Shown here one piece after another: positions 14,227 to 20,989 of a DNA stretch of 24,674 nt. The translations under genes and the position numbers were made by a program. The stretch is from Oscillospiraceae bacterium (GTDB lineage: Bacteria > Bacillota_A > Clostridia > Oscillospirales > JAAYXM01). The notes under the pieces were generated by a model that was given only the letters and a program-made list of their open reading frames with translations, did no database searches and had not been told where the DNA came from. The stretch lies in contig JAFXJK010000024.1 of the NCBI GenBank assembly GCA_017532355.1, positions 1 to 24,674 of the forward strand, written 5' to 3'. The stretch's first letter is position 1. The number at the start of each line of letters is the position of its first letter.

Positions 14227-16464
14227 ATGTATCATAAACTGAGTATAGAGGAGACGCTTTCCGCCCTCGACGTTAATCCCGAAGACGGCCTTTCTTACGA
14301 GGAGGCCGCGTTTCGGCTTGTAAAAGACAACAAGAGCGCGAAAAGTCCGTCGTTTTTCAAGTTTGCCGCGAAGGGTTTTTCACGCCCCAACACCTGGCTT
14401 CTTCTTGTTGCCGCGGCGCTTTCGCCGTTTCTTGGCGGAGGGCTTATTTCGGCAGGGCTGATTCTTGCGGTAATCGTTATCTGCACGGTTTTTTCCGCTG
14501 AGTGCAAGAGACGTGGGCTCAAGACTATCGAAGGCTCTGTGCGTACATCCGTCACCCACGCGATAGTTCTCAGAAACGGTGCAAAAATGCGAATCCCCTC
14601 CGACGAGCTCGTTGTCGGCGACATTGTTTCATTAAAACCCGGTCGCATAGTGCCGGCAGACCTGCGTCTTGTCCGTACCGACTCGCTCGTGATTGACGAA
14701 ACCGCACTGACCGGTGAGGGAAAGAAGAGAAAGGACGCGGATGTCACCATACCGGGAAACACTCCGCCGGAGCGACGCGAAAACTGCGCTTTTGAAGGTA
14801 CTGTCGTCGTCGAGGGCAGGGGAGACGGCGTCGTCATCTCGACGGGTATGTCCACCGAGATGAGCAGACTCTCCGTCCCGAACGATACGCCTGCACGCGA
14901 CCCTGCGCCTACGCTCTCGCGAGTCAAAAAGCTTTCCGACCGGCTCTCTCTTATCGCAAGCCTTGTTTGCATTGCAATATTCATCATCGGTCTTATCTAC
15001 GGTGAAAAATTTATCGAAAGCGTTGCTCTCTGCATTGCTCTTGCTGTTGCAGCAATCCCCGAGGGAATATACACAGCCTCTCTTACCGCTCTTGCAAAGG
15101 GGGCATCACGCCTTACTAAAAACGGCTTCTCACTTCGCACAATCGATGCAGTAGAGGCGCTCGGCGAGGTCTCGGCGTATATTACCGACATTCCGAAGCT
15201 CGGCGTTGCCGCGACCTACACAAACGGCAGAATAAAAGCTCCTCACGAGGAAGACACAGTTCCTTTTATCGACGGTCTTCTTCTTTGCGAGCTTGACAAT
15301 CCTTCTCTTTCTTCCTACGCATCAACTCTCTGCGCGCCCGAAGAGGTCCGCGCCGCTTTCCCGAAAATCGGCGAGCTCTCCGGTGAGGTTTACACTACTC
15401 TCCACAGGGCAGGGAAGACAACGCTTTCCTATACCGGCGGTGACCCGTTTGAAATTCTAAGGCGTTCTGAACTTATATGGGAATTCGGCAGCATCCGCTC
15501 CCTTACCGACAGCGACCGCAAGGAAATTTCCTCATGCATACGCAATTTCGAAGAGCAAGGCTATTCGACCACTGCCATAGCAATGCGGTCGGGAGACGAT
15601 GTCCCGTGTGACTCAGACCTCGTTTTCATCGGTATCGCCGCGACAAGCGCAGAATGTGACCGCGCGGAAACTCCTGACACTGCGGCGCTTTCAGAGCTCG
15701 GTGTCCGCACGTATCTTCTCACATCGTCCGATGCCGCACGCGCAAGACTTGGCGCAACCACACTTCGCATTCCCGACAAGAACATTCTCTGCGGCAGGGA
15801 TATTGAGCGCATGAGCGATATTGAGCTCTGCTCAAATCTTTCGGGCACATTCGTTTTTGCAGGCCTTTCACCGAAGGACAAAGCACGCATAGCTCTCGCG
15901 CTTCAGAGCCTCGGCAACCGCGTTGCGGTGCTCAGCTCATCACTTTCGGATTCAGTTCTCCTTGAAACCGCCGACGTCTCGCTTACGTCCGCGCGGTCGG
16001 AAGATGCCGTCAAGGGCGCGTGCAACGTTATCTACGACGGCGAGGCAAGCGCGGACCGGGCAATCCTTTTCGGAAAAATAACACGCGGCAGTATTTCCCG
16101 CGTTATAACATATCTCACGGCTGCAAACCTTGCAGAGCTTCTTTGCGTGGGGCTTTCCGTTCTTTTCGGTTTTGGCTATCCCATGACGCCGTTTGAGATT
16201 CTCGCGATAAACCTCATCACCGACATTTTCCCTGCAATGCTCCTCGCGCTTTCTTCGCGCCACTTTATCCGCCGCCGCAAAAATCTGATTTTTGCGCTCG
16301 GCGCCATCTTCGGTATTGTCTCAGCAGCGGCAAGTGTTCTCTTCTCCCGGATTCCCGTAATTCAGCCGATAGCGTCACTTGCAACCTGCGCACTCCTCGT
16401 CGTTCTCGAGCTTATTCTCGCTTGCCCGACATATTTTTCGGGAGGTAAGATAAATGCCAAGTGA
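14227..16464 (+). CDS. Degenerate P2-type cation ATPase (probable pseudo-ATPase)
   Basis: This intact 745-aa protein has the fold order of Ca2+-type P-ATPases: membrane pairs near 55-93, actuator domain with LTGEG (161-165), pair near 240-285 with IPEG (277-280), cytoplasmic P/N domains, and four helices near 624-735. The catalytic motifs are altered: DKTGT reads DIPKLG (321-326; the Asp remains, Lys and Thr are gone), KGAPE reads TGGDP (403-407), TGD reads SSD (500-502), and TGDGxND reads LSSSLSD (569-575), losing the Mg-binding Asp. Yet residues equal to the SERCA cation site remain: E279, N634, E637, N662, T665, D666. It is short for the family (usually about 850-900), mainly through a small N domain. 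Autophosphorylation at the normal rate seems unlikely; sensing, gating or a partner role is inference. A near-consensus promoter precedes it and a CYTH gene overlaps its end. Confidence 0.85.
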   Translation: MYHKLSIEETLSALDVNPEDGLSYEEAAFRLVKDNKSAKSPSFFKFAAKGFSRPNTWLLLVAAALSPFLGGGLISAGLILAVIVICTVFSAECKRRGLKTIEGSVRTSVTHAIVLRNGAKMRIPSDELVVGDIVSLKPGRIVPADLRLVRTDSLVIDETALTGEGKKRKDADVTIPGNTPPERRENCAFEGTVVVEGRGDGVVISTGMSTEMSRLSVPNDTPARDPAPTLSRVKKLSDRLSLIASLVCIAIFIIGLIYGEKFIESVALCIALAVAAIPEGIYTASLTALAKGASRLTKNGFSLRTIDAVEALGEVSAYITDIPKLGVAATYTNGRIKAPHEEDTVPFIDGLLLCELDNPSLSSYASTLCAPEEVRAAFPKIGELSGEVYTTLHRAGKTTLSYTGGDPFEILRRSELIWEFGSIRSLTDSDRKEISSCIRNFEEQGYSTTAIAMRSGDDVPCDSDLVFIGIAATSAECDRAETPDTAALSELGVRTYLLTSSDAARARLGATTLRIPDKNILCGRDIERMSDIELCSNLSGTFVFAGLSPKDKARIALALQSLGNRVAVLSSSLSDSVLLETADVSLTSARSEDAVKGACNVIYDGEASADRAILFGKITRGSISRVITYLTAANLAELLCVGLSVLFGFGYPMTPFEILAINLITDIFPAMLLALSSRHFIRRRKNLIFALGAIFGIVSAAASVLFSRIPVIQPIASLATCALLVVLELILACPTYFSGGKINAK

Positions 16465-17047
16465 GATAGAACTCAAATATACCCCACCAAAGCTTTTTTC
16501 AAAAGAGACGCTCTTTTCGCTCCCTGAAATCGCGCCTTATCTCGGCGAGATAAGGACTCTCACAATGAAGACGGACTATCTCGACACTCCGTTTTCCGAC
16601 GCGAAGGCGCGCGGAATAACCCTCCGCCGACGATACGAAAACGGAGAAAGCATCCTTTATGCGAAATGCTCGCGACTCCGCTCGGGAGAGCTCTCCATAC
16701 GCGGAGAGTGGAGCGTTGCGTCAGACGATATCCAAAGCGCGGCAAAGCTTCTTTGTGACGTCGGAGCGCCTACGAATGAGCTTGTTGGGCTTCCTCTTGA
16801 AATATGCGGAAAAGTGGCGTTCACAAGATATGAGGCAACTCTCACCCTTCCCGTTTTTTCTGCGTTGCTTTCCTATGACGAGGGCACCTTTGGCGAGAGC
16901 TTTCCGTTTTCCGAAATCGAGCTTGAGCTTGTTTCAGGTGATACGGACGAGCTTCTCCGCTTCGGACGCGACCTTGCGCAGAAATACAGCCTCGTTCCCG
17001 AGACCTCTTCAAAATACGCACGTGCTCTCCTGCATACAATAAAATAG
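16454..17047 (+). CDS. CYTH domain protein (triphosphate tunnel metalloenzyme family)
   Basis: This 197-aa protein belongs to the CYTH family, whose members hydrolyse inorganic triphosphate, thiamine triphosphate or nucleoside triphosphates, or make cAMP, inside an acidic and basic-lined beta barrel. The defining ExExK is E4-I-E6-L-K8; further tunnel residues are likely in YLDT (42-45), ITLRRR (55-60), LYAKC (68-72), R125, the EIELE strand (154-158) and SKYARAL (186-192), all in family order. It begins 11 bases inside the P-type ATPase-like gene, with GGGAGG eight bases before its ATG, so the two are translationally coupled. The substrate cannot be told from sequence; a plain inorganic triphosphatase is the default guess. 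Confidence 0.85.
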   Translation: MPSEIELKYTPPKLFSKETLFSLPEIAPYLGEIRTLTMKTDYLDTPFSDAKARGITLRRRYENGESILYAKCSRLRSGELSIRGEWSVASDDIQSAAKLLCDVGAPTNELVGLPLEICGKVAFTRYEATLTLPVFSALLSYDEGTFGESFPFSEIELELVSGDTDELLRFGRDLAQKYSLVPETSSKYARALLHTIK

Positions 17048-17064
17048 AACTTTGTCGAATTTCC

Positions 17065-17093
17065 TTGACAAAGGTCGTAAAGTAAACTATAAT
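17065..17093 (+). promoter_or_regulatory. Perfect consensus promoter with operator-like inverted repeat
   Basis: TTGACA (17065-17070), 17 bases, TATAAT (17088-17093): both boxes are perfect. AAAGGTCGT (17070-17078) in the spacer and ACGACCTTT (17106-17114) just past the expected start near 17100 are a perfect 9-bp inverted repeat that encloses the -10 box, as a repressor operator might. Confidence 0.85.
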
Positions 17094-17099
17094 AACAAA

Positions 17100-17234
17100 C
17101 AGTAAACGACCTTTAAAAACGGTGCCGAGATGCCGACAAGGAAGAGAGTTTCAAGTGTGTCAGTTACGCCTTGCCGAGTCTTCGGTAGGGCGTTTTTTTA
17201 TGGTCAAAATTAAATATTGGAGGAGTAAGACACT
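17100..17234 (+). promoter_or_regulatory. Transcribed leader with attenuator upstream of the nucleobase permease
   Basis: The leader contains TGCCGA three times (17123-17128, 17131-17136, 17172-17177) and ends in an intrinsic terminator before the gene. CGACAAGG (17134-17141) can pair with CCTTGCCG (17169-17176, one mismatch), which would take away the left arm of the terminator and act as antiterminator. It does not match the purine riboswitch or the PyrR-binding loop as I know them, so the ligand or effector is unknown. Confidence 0.6.
17166..17199 (+). terminator. Intrinsic terminator within the uraA leader
   Basis: ACGCCTTGCCGA (17166-17177) pairs with TCGGTAGGGCGT (17182-17193) around loop GTCT and is followed by seven T. 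It lies between promoter and gene, so the permease can be expressed only if it is read through. It could also end transcription from the CYTH gene upstream. Confidence 0.85.
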
Positions 17235-18602
17235 ATGAAAATGATTTTCGATGTCGAGTCAAAACCCAAGTTTGGCCAGCTCGTAGTCTTTGCTATTCAG
17301 CAGATGCTCGCGATTATGGCCGCAACAATCGCTGTTCCGATGATTGTCGGAAATGGCATGTCCACAGCCGCCGCTATGTTCGGCGCAGGTATCGGTACTA
17401 TCGTTTACCTTCTCTTTACAAAGTTTAAGAGCCCGGTTTTCCTTGGTTCATCCTTTGCTTTCCTCGGCTCAATGTTTGCGGCATTTGCAGGTGCAACCTC
17501 TCTTGCGCTCGGATACCTCGGTATCATCGTCGGCGCAATCATGGCAGGCCTTGTTTATGTTATCATCGCAATCGTTGTTAAGCTCGTTGGCGTTAACTGG
17601 ATCAATAAGCTTATGCCGCCGGTTGTTATCGGTCCGACAGTTGCTATCATCGGTCTCTCCCTTGCAGGAAACGCTGTTGGCGACCTCATGAAGGGCGATA
17701 TCGTTTCTGCTGAGGGTGCAATGCTTGCATCTCCCTACGTTGCTCTCATCTGCGGTCTTGTTACTCTCGCAGTTGTTATGCTCTGTTCTACATACGGCAA
17801 GAAGATGGCTCGTCTTATTCCGTTCATCATCGGTATCGTTGCAGGTTATGCAGTAGCCGCTATCTTCACGGTTATCGGTAATGTTTGCGCTATCGACGCT
17901 TTCAAGATTATCGACTTCTCAGTATTTACAAACTACATGTTCGCTGACGGCGGCGTTTCTCTCAAGACTTTCTTGAGCCTTCCGGAATTCACATTCCTCA
18001 CAGCTCTCGATGCTGTTGCAGAGCTTGACTTCCAGTACCTTGCAACTCTCTTTGTTGCTTATGTTCCGGTTGCATTCGTTGTTTTTGCTGAGCACGTTGC
18101 AGACCATAAGAACCTCTCTTCCATCATCGAGCGCGACCTCCTCAAGGAGCCGGGTCTCCACAGAACCCTCCTCGGCGACGGTATCGGCTCAATGGCAGGC
18201 GCATTCTTCGGCGGATGCCCGAACACAACTTACGGCGAAAGCGTCGGTTGCGTTGCTATCACAAAGAACGCATCAGTCAGAACAATCTTCACAGCGGCTA
18301 TCGGATGCCTCCTTCTCGCATTCATCACGCCTCTTGTTGCATTTGTTGACTCTATCCCGGCTTGCGTAATGGGCGGTGTTTGCATTTCGCTCTACGGCTT
18401 CATCGCAGTATCCGGTCTCAAGATGCTCCAGCAGGTTGACCTCAACAAGAACCGCAACCTCTTTACAGCATCTGTTATCCTCATCGCAGGTATCGGCGGT
18501 CTCACGCTTACCTTCGGTGCTGTAACTCTTACATCTATCGCAACAGCTCTTATCCTCGGCATTCTCACAAACACAATGCTCTCGAAGGAAAAGAACGACT
18601 AA
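17235..18602 (+). CDS. uraA: Uracil/xanthine permease, NCS2 family
   Basis: This 455-aa membrane protein is a nucleobase:proton symporter of the NCS2 (NAT) family with about 14 membrane segments. Landmarks are the early QQMLAIMAATIAVP (22-35), FLGSSFAFLGS (69-79), AEHVADHKNLS (285-295) and GGCPNTTYGES (326-336). E286 and E335 correspond to Glu241 and Glu290 that bind uracil in E. coli UraA, which favours uracil over xanthine or urate as substrate, but xanthine is not excluded. An AGGAG ribosome binding site precedes the ATG. Expression appears controlled by the leader terminator and perhaps by an operator on the promoter. It is followed by its own terminator and stands alone. Confidence 0.9.
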   Translation: MKMIFDVESKPKFGQLVVFAIQQMLAIMAATIAVPMIVGNGMSTAAAMFGAGIGTIVYLLFTKFKSPVFLGSSFAFLGSMFAAFAGATSLALGYLGIIVGAIMAGLVYVIIAIVVKLVGVNWINKLMPPVVIGPTVAIIGLSLAGNAVGDLMKGDIVSAEGAMLASPYVALICGLVTLAVVMLCSTYGKKMARLIPFIIGIVAGYAVAAIFTVIGNVCAIDAFKIIDFSVFTNYMFADGGVSLKTFLSLPEFTFLTALDAVAELDFQYLATLFVAYVPVAFVVFAEHVADHKNLSSIIERDLLKEPGLHRTLLGDGIGSMAGAFFGGCPNTTYGESVGCVAITKNASVRTIFTAAIGCLLLAFITPLVAFVDSIPACVMGGVCISLYGFIAVSGLKMLQQVDLNKNRNLFTASVILIAGIGGLTLTFGAVTLTSIATALILGILTNTMLSKEKND

Positions 18603-18617
18603 TCTGATATAAAACTC

Positions 18618-18655
18618 AAAGGAGTAGATTCCGTTTGGAATCTACTCCTTTTTCT
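18618..18655. terminator. Shared terminator between convergent uraA and GNAT genes
   Basis: AAAGGAGTAGATTCC (18618-18632) and GGAATCTACTCCTTT (18637-18651) form a perfect 15-bp stem with loop GTTT, with a T-run on the plus side. The GNAT gene ends 2 bases away on the opposite strand, so it probably serves both. Confidence 0.85.
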
Positions 18656-18656
18656 T

Positions 18657-19121
18657 TCATAATATCGTTTCCATATACGTCTTCTGTGGCTTCATACCGA
18701 GCTTTTCATAGAAGCGTTCTGCCGACGGGTTGCAGCTCCAGACGTTGAGCGTTACGTTGTAGCAACCGTTTTCCTTTGCGAAGGAAAGAGCCGCCTCATA
18801 CAGCTCACGGCCGATGTGACGGCCTCGGAGGGTTTCGTCAACGCACAAATCGTCTATATAGAGCGTTTTTCTGTCGGCGAGAACAGAGTTGTCGCGGATT
18901 TCTTCAAAAATGCAGAAACAATATCCCTGCACCTCGTCTGCCTCGTTGACGGATACGAGAATCGGGCGGCTCTTATCCGCGAGAAGTTCTTTTATCTCCT
19001 CCGCGTTGTATTTCTGCCCGATTTTGAAGATATCGGGACGACCGTTGTGATGCACAAGGTCAACCTGACGGAGCAGGTCTAAAATCTTTGTGATGTCCTT
19101 TTCTTTTGCAAAACGTATCAT
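18657..19121 (-). CDS. GNAT-family N-acetyltransferase
   Basis: This 154-aa protein has a complete GNAT fold for acetyl-CoA-dependent transfer to an amine. Motif A is LYIDDLCVDETLRGRHIG (87-104), containing the pyrophosphate-binding RGRHIG; the later NPSAERFYEKLGM (131-143) is the usual motif B with its conserved Asn and Tyr. The N-terminal part (about 1-60), which shapes the acceptor site, gives no substrate clue, and no neighbour does either: it stands alone between a terminator and a repeat-rich island. GAGGTG precedes the ATG. Confidence 0.9.
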   Translation of the reverse strand: MIRFAKEKDITKILDLLRQVDLVHHNGRPDIFKIGQKYNAEEIKELLADKSRPILVSVNEADEVQGYCFCIFEEIRDNSVLADRKTLYIDDLCVDETLRGRHIGRELYEAALSFAKENGCYNVTLNVWSCNPSAERFYEKLGMKPQKTYMETIL

Positions 19122-19138
19122 TTATTTTCACCTCTTCC

Positions 19139-19256
19139 CAAAGGCTCCCTTGTGTAAAGGGAGCTGTCAGCAAAGCTGACTGAGGGATTGTTTAACTTCT
19201 ACAACCCCTCCGAGTCGCTTCGCAACCCACCTCCCCTTGCACAGGGGAGGCTTTCT
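19139..19256. repeat. MITE-like repeat with related ends
   Basis: About 118 bases. The left end (AAAGGCTCCC..AAGGGAG) is an imperfect inverted copy of the right end (CTCCCCTTGCACAGGGGAGG CTTT). The left half carries the two-hairpin core also seen at 1719-1778. No coding capacity. Confidence 0.7.
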
Positions 19257-19281
19257 TTTCGCCAAATTTCGACAATCTTTA

Positions 19282-19307
19282 TATAAAGACTGTATAATCT
19301 GGATGCC
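19282..19307. repeat. AT-rich 26-bp direct repeat, copy 1
   Basis: Begins TATAAAGACTGTATAATCT and ends GATGCC. It differs by one base from copy 2 at 19968-19993. It lies just after the 3' end of the 189-aa gene. The flanking CGACAATCTTTATAT (19270-19284) recurs exactly at 20581-20595. Confidence 0.8.
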
Positions 19308-19358
19308 AACCTTTTTTGTGAATCCTCATACAAAGTCAGGTATAAAAATTATTTAAAT

Positions 19359-19928
19359 TTATTCTTTATGGGGTTTACTAAATTCAAACCTTTTCACAGT
19401 AATACCAAAATATTTTTTTAAATCTTGTTCGGTAAGTTTTGTTCCCCAATTATATCTATTCTCACCATTCTCAGTATAAGTTTCATAGTATATAAATTGT
19501 GGATATTTGTAATTCAAACTTCTTGCTGACGGCTCACCCATATAATATTGTCCAAAACCGTAAAACACTCTTAATTTTGCCCATTCATTATGTCGTCCAT
19601 TTTTTATAGCAGATGGTTTGTTCTCTTCGTTAATAATAGTACACTTGTCTTCGTCTCCGCTTTTTAAGTGTTCAGACCATGTCCTCATATTTGGGAACAT
19701 GCCATCAAACCCTGAAAATTCACATACAACTGTATCTCCTATAATATAATTTTCTTCATTCATTTCAAATTCAACAACAAATGGAAATTCACCATATTCT
19801 ATTTCAGGATATTTTTGTCCTCCAAAAAGCAAAGAGAATAAATCTATCATGGAAAACAATCTCCCAACCAATATTATAATTGCTATACCAATCACAATAC
19901 CAATTAATATTCGTTTGAGAGTTTTCAT
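19359..19928 (-). CDS. Unknown membrane-anchored protein, AT-rich
   Basis: I do not recognise this 189-aa protein. It has one strongly hydrophobic N-terminal segment (about 7-30) preceded by two lysines and an arginine, so it is probably held in the membrane with residues 32-189 outside the cytoplasm. That part is acidic and aromatic-rich (YPQFIYY, WAKLRVFYGFGQYY) and has the look of a small beta domain; it has one pair of cysteines (about 69 and 95). The base composition is clearly more AT-rich than the surrounding genes, pointing to horizontal origin. AAGGAG lies 10 bases before the ATG. It is followed by a DUF3916-like gene upstream on the same strand and is bordered on both sides by copies of a 26-bp repeat. 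Confidence 0.65.
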   Translation of the reverse strand: MKTLKRILIGIVIGIAIIILVGRLFSMIDLFSLLFGGQKYPEIEYGEFPFVVEFEMNEENYIIGDTVVCEFSGFDGMFPNMRTWSEHLKSGDEDKCTIINEENKPSAIKNGRHNEWAKLRVFYGFGQYYMGEPSARSLNYKYPQFIYYETYTENGENRYNWGTKLTEQDLKKYFGITVKRFEFSKPHKE

Positions 19929-19967
19929 AATATTCTATCTCCTTTCGTCAAAATCCGACATACTTAC

Positions 19968-19993
19968 TATAAAGACTGTATAATCTAGATGCC
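19968..19993. repeat. AT-rich 26-bp direct repeat, copy 2
   Basis: One mismatch to copy 1 at 19282-19307. It lies in the gap between the DUF3916-like gene and the 189-aa gene, thus upstream of the latter. The CTAGATGCCTAGAT extension forms a short palindrome not present in copy 1. Confidence 0.8.
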
Positions 19994-20036
19994 TAGATAG
20001 TTCATATCAAATCCAAGCTAAAAAAATGAAATTTGT

Positions 20037-20531
20037 TTAATAAACATCTCCATAAAACCACAATGTTGTTTTATATGTAAAGCCCTCATCTATAATTGTT
20101 TCGTAATATCCTTTTTCTTTAAGGCATGTTACTATATGTCGGTCTTGAACGAAAGATTTATCCTGATTGCTAATCGGATTCCAAGTTTGCTCATTTGAGT
20201 TTCTTAACCAAAAAGAATTATAATAGCTTTCATCATAGAAAATAATAATTTGTGAATCTCCAAAGTTTGGCTCATCAATAACTGCAACTATTTTGCAAAA
20301 AGGAAGACAATTAGGTTTATGCTCTATAATTTCAGCGGTTTTATCAATCCAAGCCTTGCAAAAAGCGGTTTTGATTTTTCCACTCGTTTTAGGAGATGAA
20401 ATAAACTGACTAAACGGAACATGAAAATGTTCATATTTATAATCGGTATTTTGAAAGGGAGATATTTGATTTAGATTGTTGAGCAAAACTCTTAATTTTC
20501 GTTTTTGTCCTCTTTGCTTTTTGTATCTCAT
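20037..20531 (-). CDS. DUF3916-like protein of unknown function
   Basis: This 164-aa protein resembles the DUF3916 family: a basic N-terminus (RYKKQRGQKRKLR), a central HFHVPFSQFISSPKT segment, an internal IVAVIDEPNFGDSQIIIFYDE stretch (given here by its key residues VID, P, SQI and FYDE), and a C-terminal YKTTLWFYGDVY ending in the family's W-F-x-G-(D/E) pattern. No function is established for the family to my knowledge. No signal peptide or membrane segment is visible, so it is probably cytoplasmic. The gene is AT-rich like its neighbour and unlike the flanking chromosome. GAGGTGA lies seven bases before the ATG. It could form a pair with the membrane-anchored protein encoded after it, though a 108-base gap with a repeat separates them. 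Confidence 0.65.
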   Translation of the reverse strand: MRYKKQRGQKRKLRVLLNNLNQISPFQNTDYKYEHFHVPFSQFISSPKTSGKIKTAFCKAWIDKTAEIIEHKPNCLPFCKIVAVIDEPNFGDSQIIIFYDESYYNSFWLRNSNEQTWNPISNQDKSFVQDRHIVTCLKEKGYYETIIDEGFTYKTTLWFYGDVY

Positions 20532-20567
20532 ATATACTCACCTCGTTTACCAAATTCTTATTTGCTA

Positions 20568-20600
20568 TTTCGACAATATTCGACAATCTTTATATGATTT
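20568..20600. repeat. Partial AT-rich repeat upstream of the DUF3916-like gene
   Basis: TTTCGACAATATT is followed by TCGACAATCTTTATATGAT; the 15-mer CGACAATCTTTATAT (20581-20595) is identical to 19270-19284. It lies 5' of the DUF3916-like gene, so each of the two AT-rich genes is bordered by related sequence. Confidence 0.6.
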
Positions 20601-20653
20601 TGTCAAGTTAGAGACAAAAATTTTAGCGGTTTATCGGATCGTGCTCCTATCAA

Positions 20654-20914
20654 AGGCTTCTCCTTGAGGAGAGGCTCCGCCGCAGGCGGGGGTGAGGTGT
20701 AGATTGCGTAGCAATCGTTATTCTTTTCCACCTCATCCGTCAGCTACCGCTGACACCTTCTCGCTGCGGCTCGGTCACGGCTCGGCTCTGACATGAATCC
20801 TCCCACCGTCTGCGACGGTCCCCCCTCCTTTAGGCAAGGAGGGCTTTCCCGGACTGTCATTCACTACCTCGCCGACATTCCGCTTCGCTTTACTACCCTC
20901 AAGGGGAAGGCTTT
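20654..20914. repeat. Composite intergenic repeat region
   Basis: The stretch 20532-20989 has no gene. Its core runs from AAAGGCTTCTCCTTGAGG to CCCTCAAGGGGAAGGCTTT, which are related inverted ends. Inside are further hairpins (GATTGCGTAGCAATC at 20703-20717, CCTCCTTTAGGCAAGGAGG near 20824-20842) and the two blocks shared with 5692-5766. The nested ends suggest one element inserted into another. Confidence 0.65.
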
Positions 20915-20955
20915 TTCTCAACTGTATATATCCTACCACATTTTCCACGGCAAAT

Positions 20956-20987
20956 CAAATGCCCGAGGTTAATCCCTCGGGCATTTG
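20956..20987 (-). terminator. Intrinsic terminator after dnaJ
   Basis: CAAATGCCCGAGG (20956-20968) and CCTCGGGCATTTG (20975-20987) form a perfect 13-bp stem 2 bases beyond the dnaJ stop. The T-run on the minus strand is short. Confidence 0.75.
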
Positions 20988-20989
20988 CT

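Noticed and set aside
14295..14987. Long minus-strand frame of 230 codons opposite the P-type ATPase-like gene
   Set aside because: It is antisense to a gene with clear domains and a promoter; its composition is that of a GC-skewed shadow frame.
17118..17199. Known riboswitch (purine, THF, guanidine/PRPP) or PyrR-binding loop in the uraA leader
   Set aside because: I could not find the conserved core sequences of these classes; only the generic terminator/antiterminator logic is supported.
19260..20600. Integron gene-cassette array with attC sites
   Set aside because: The repeats are short and lack the paired R/L core boxes of attC, and no integrase is in the window.
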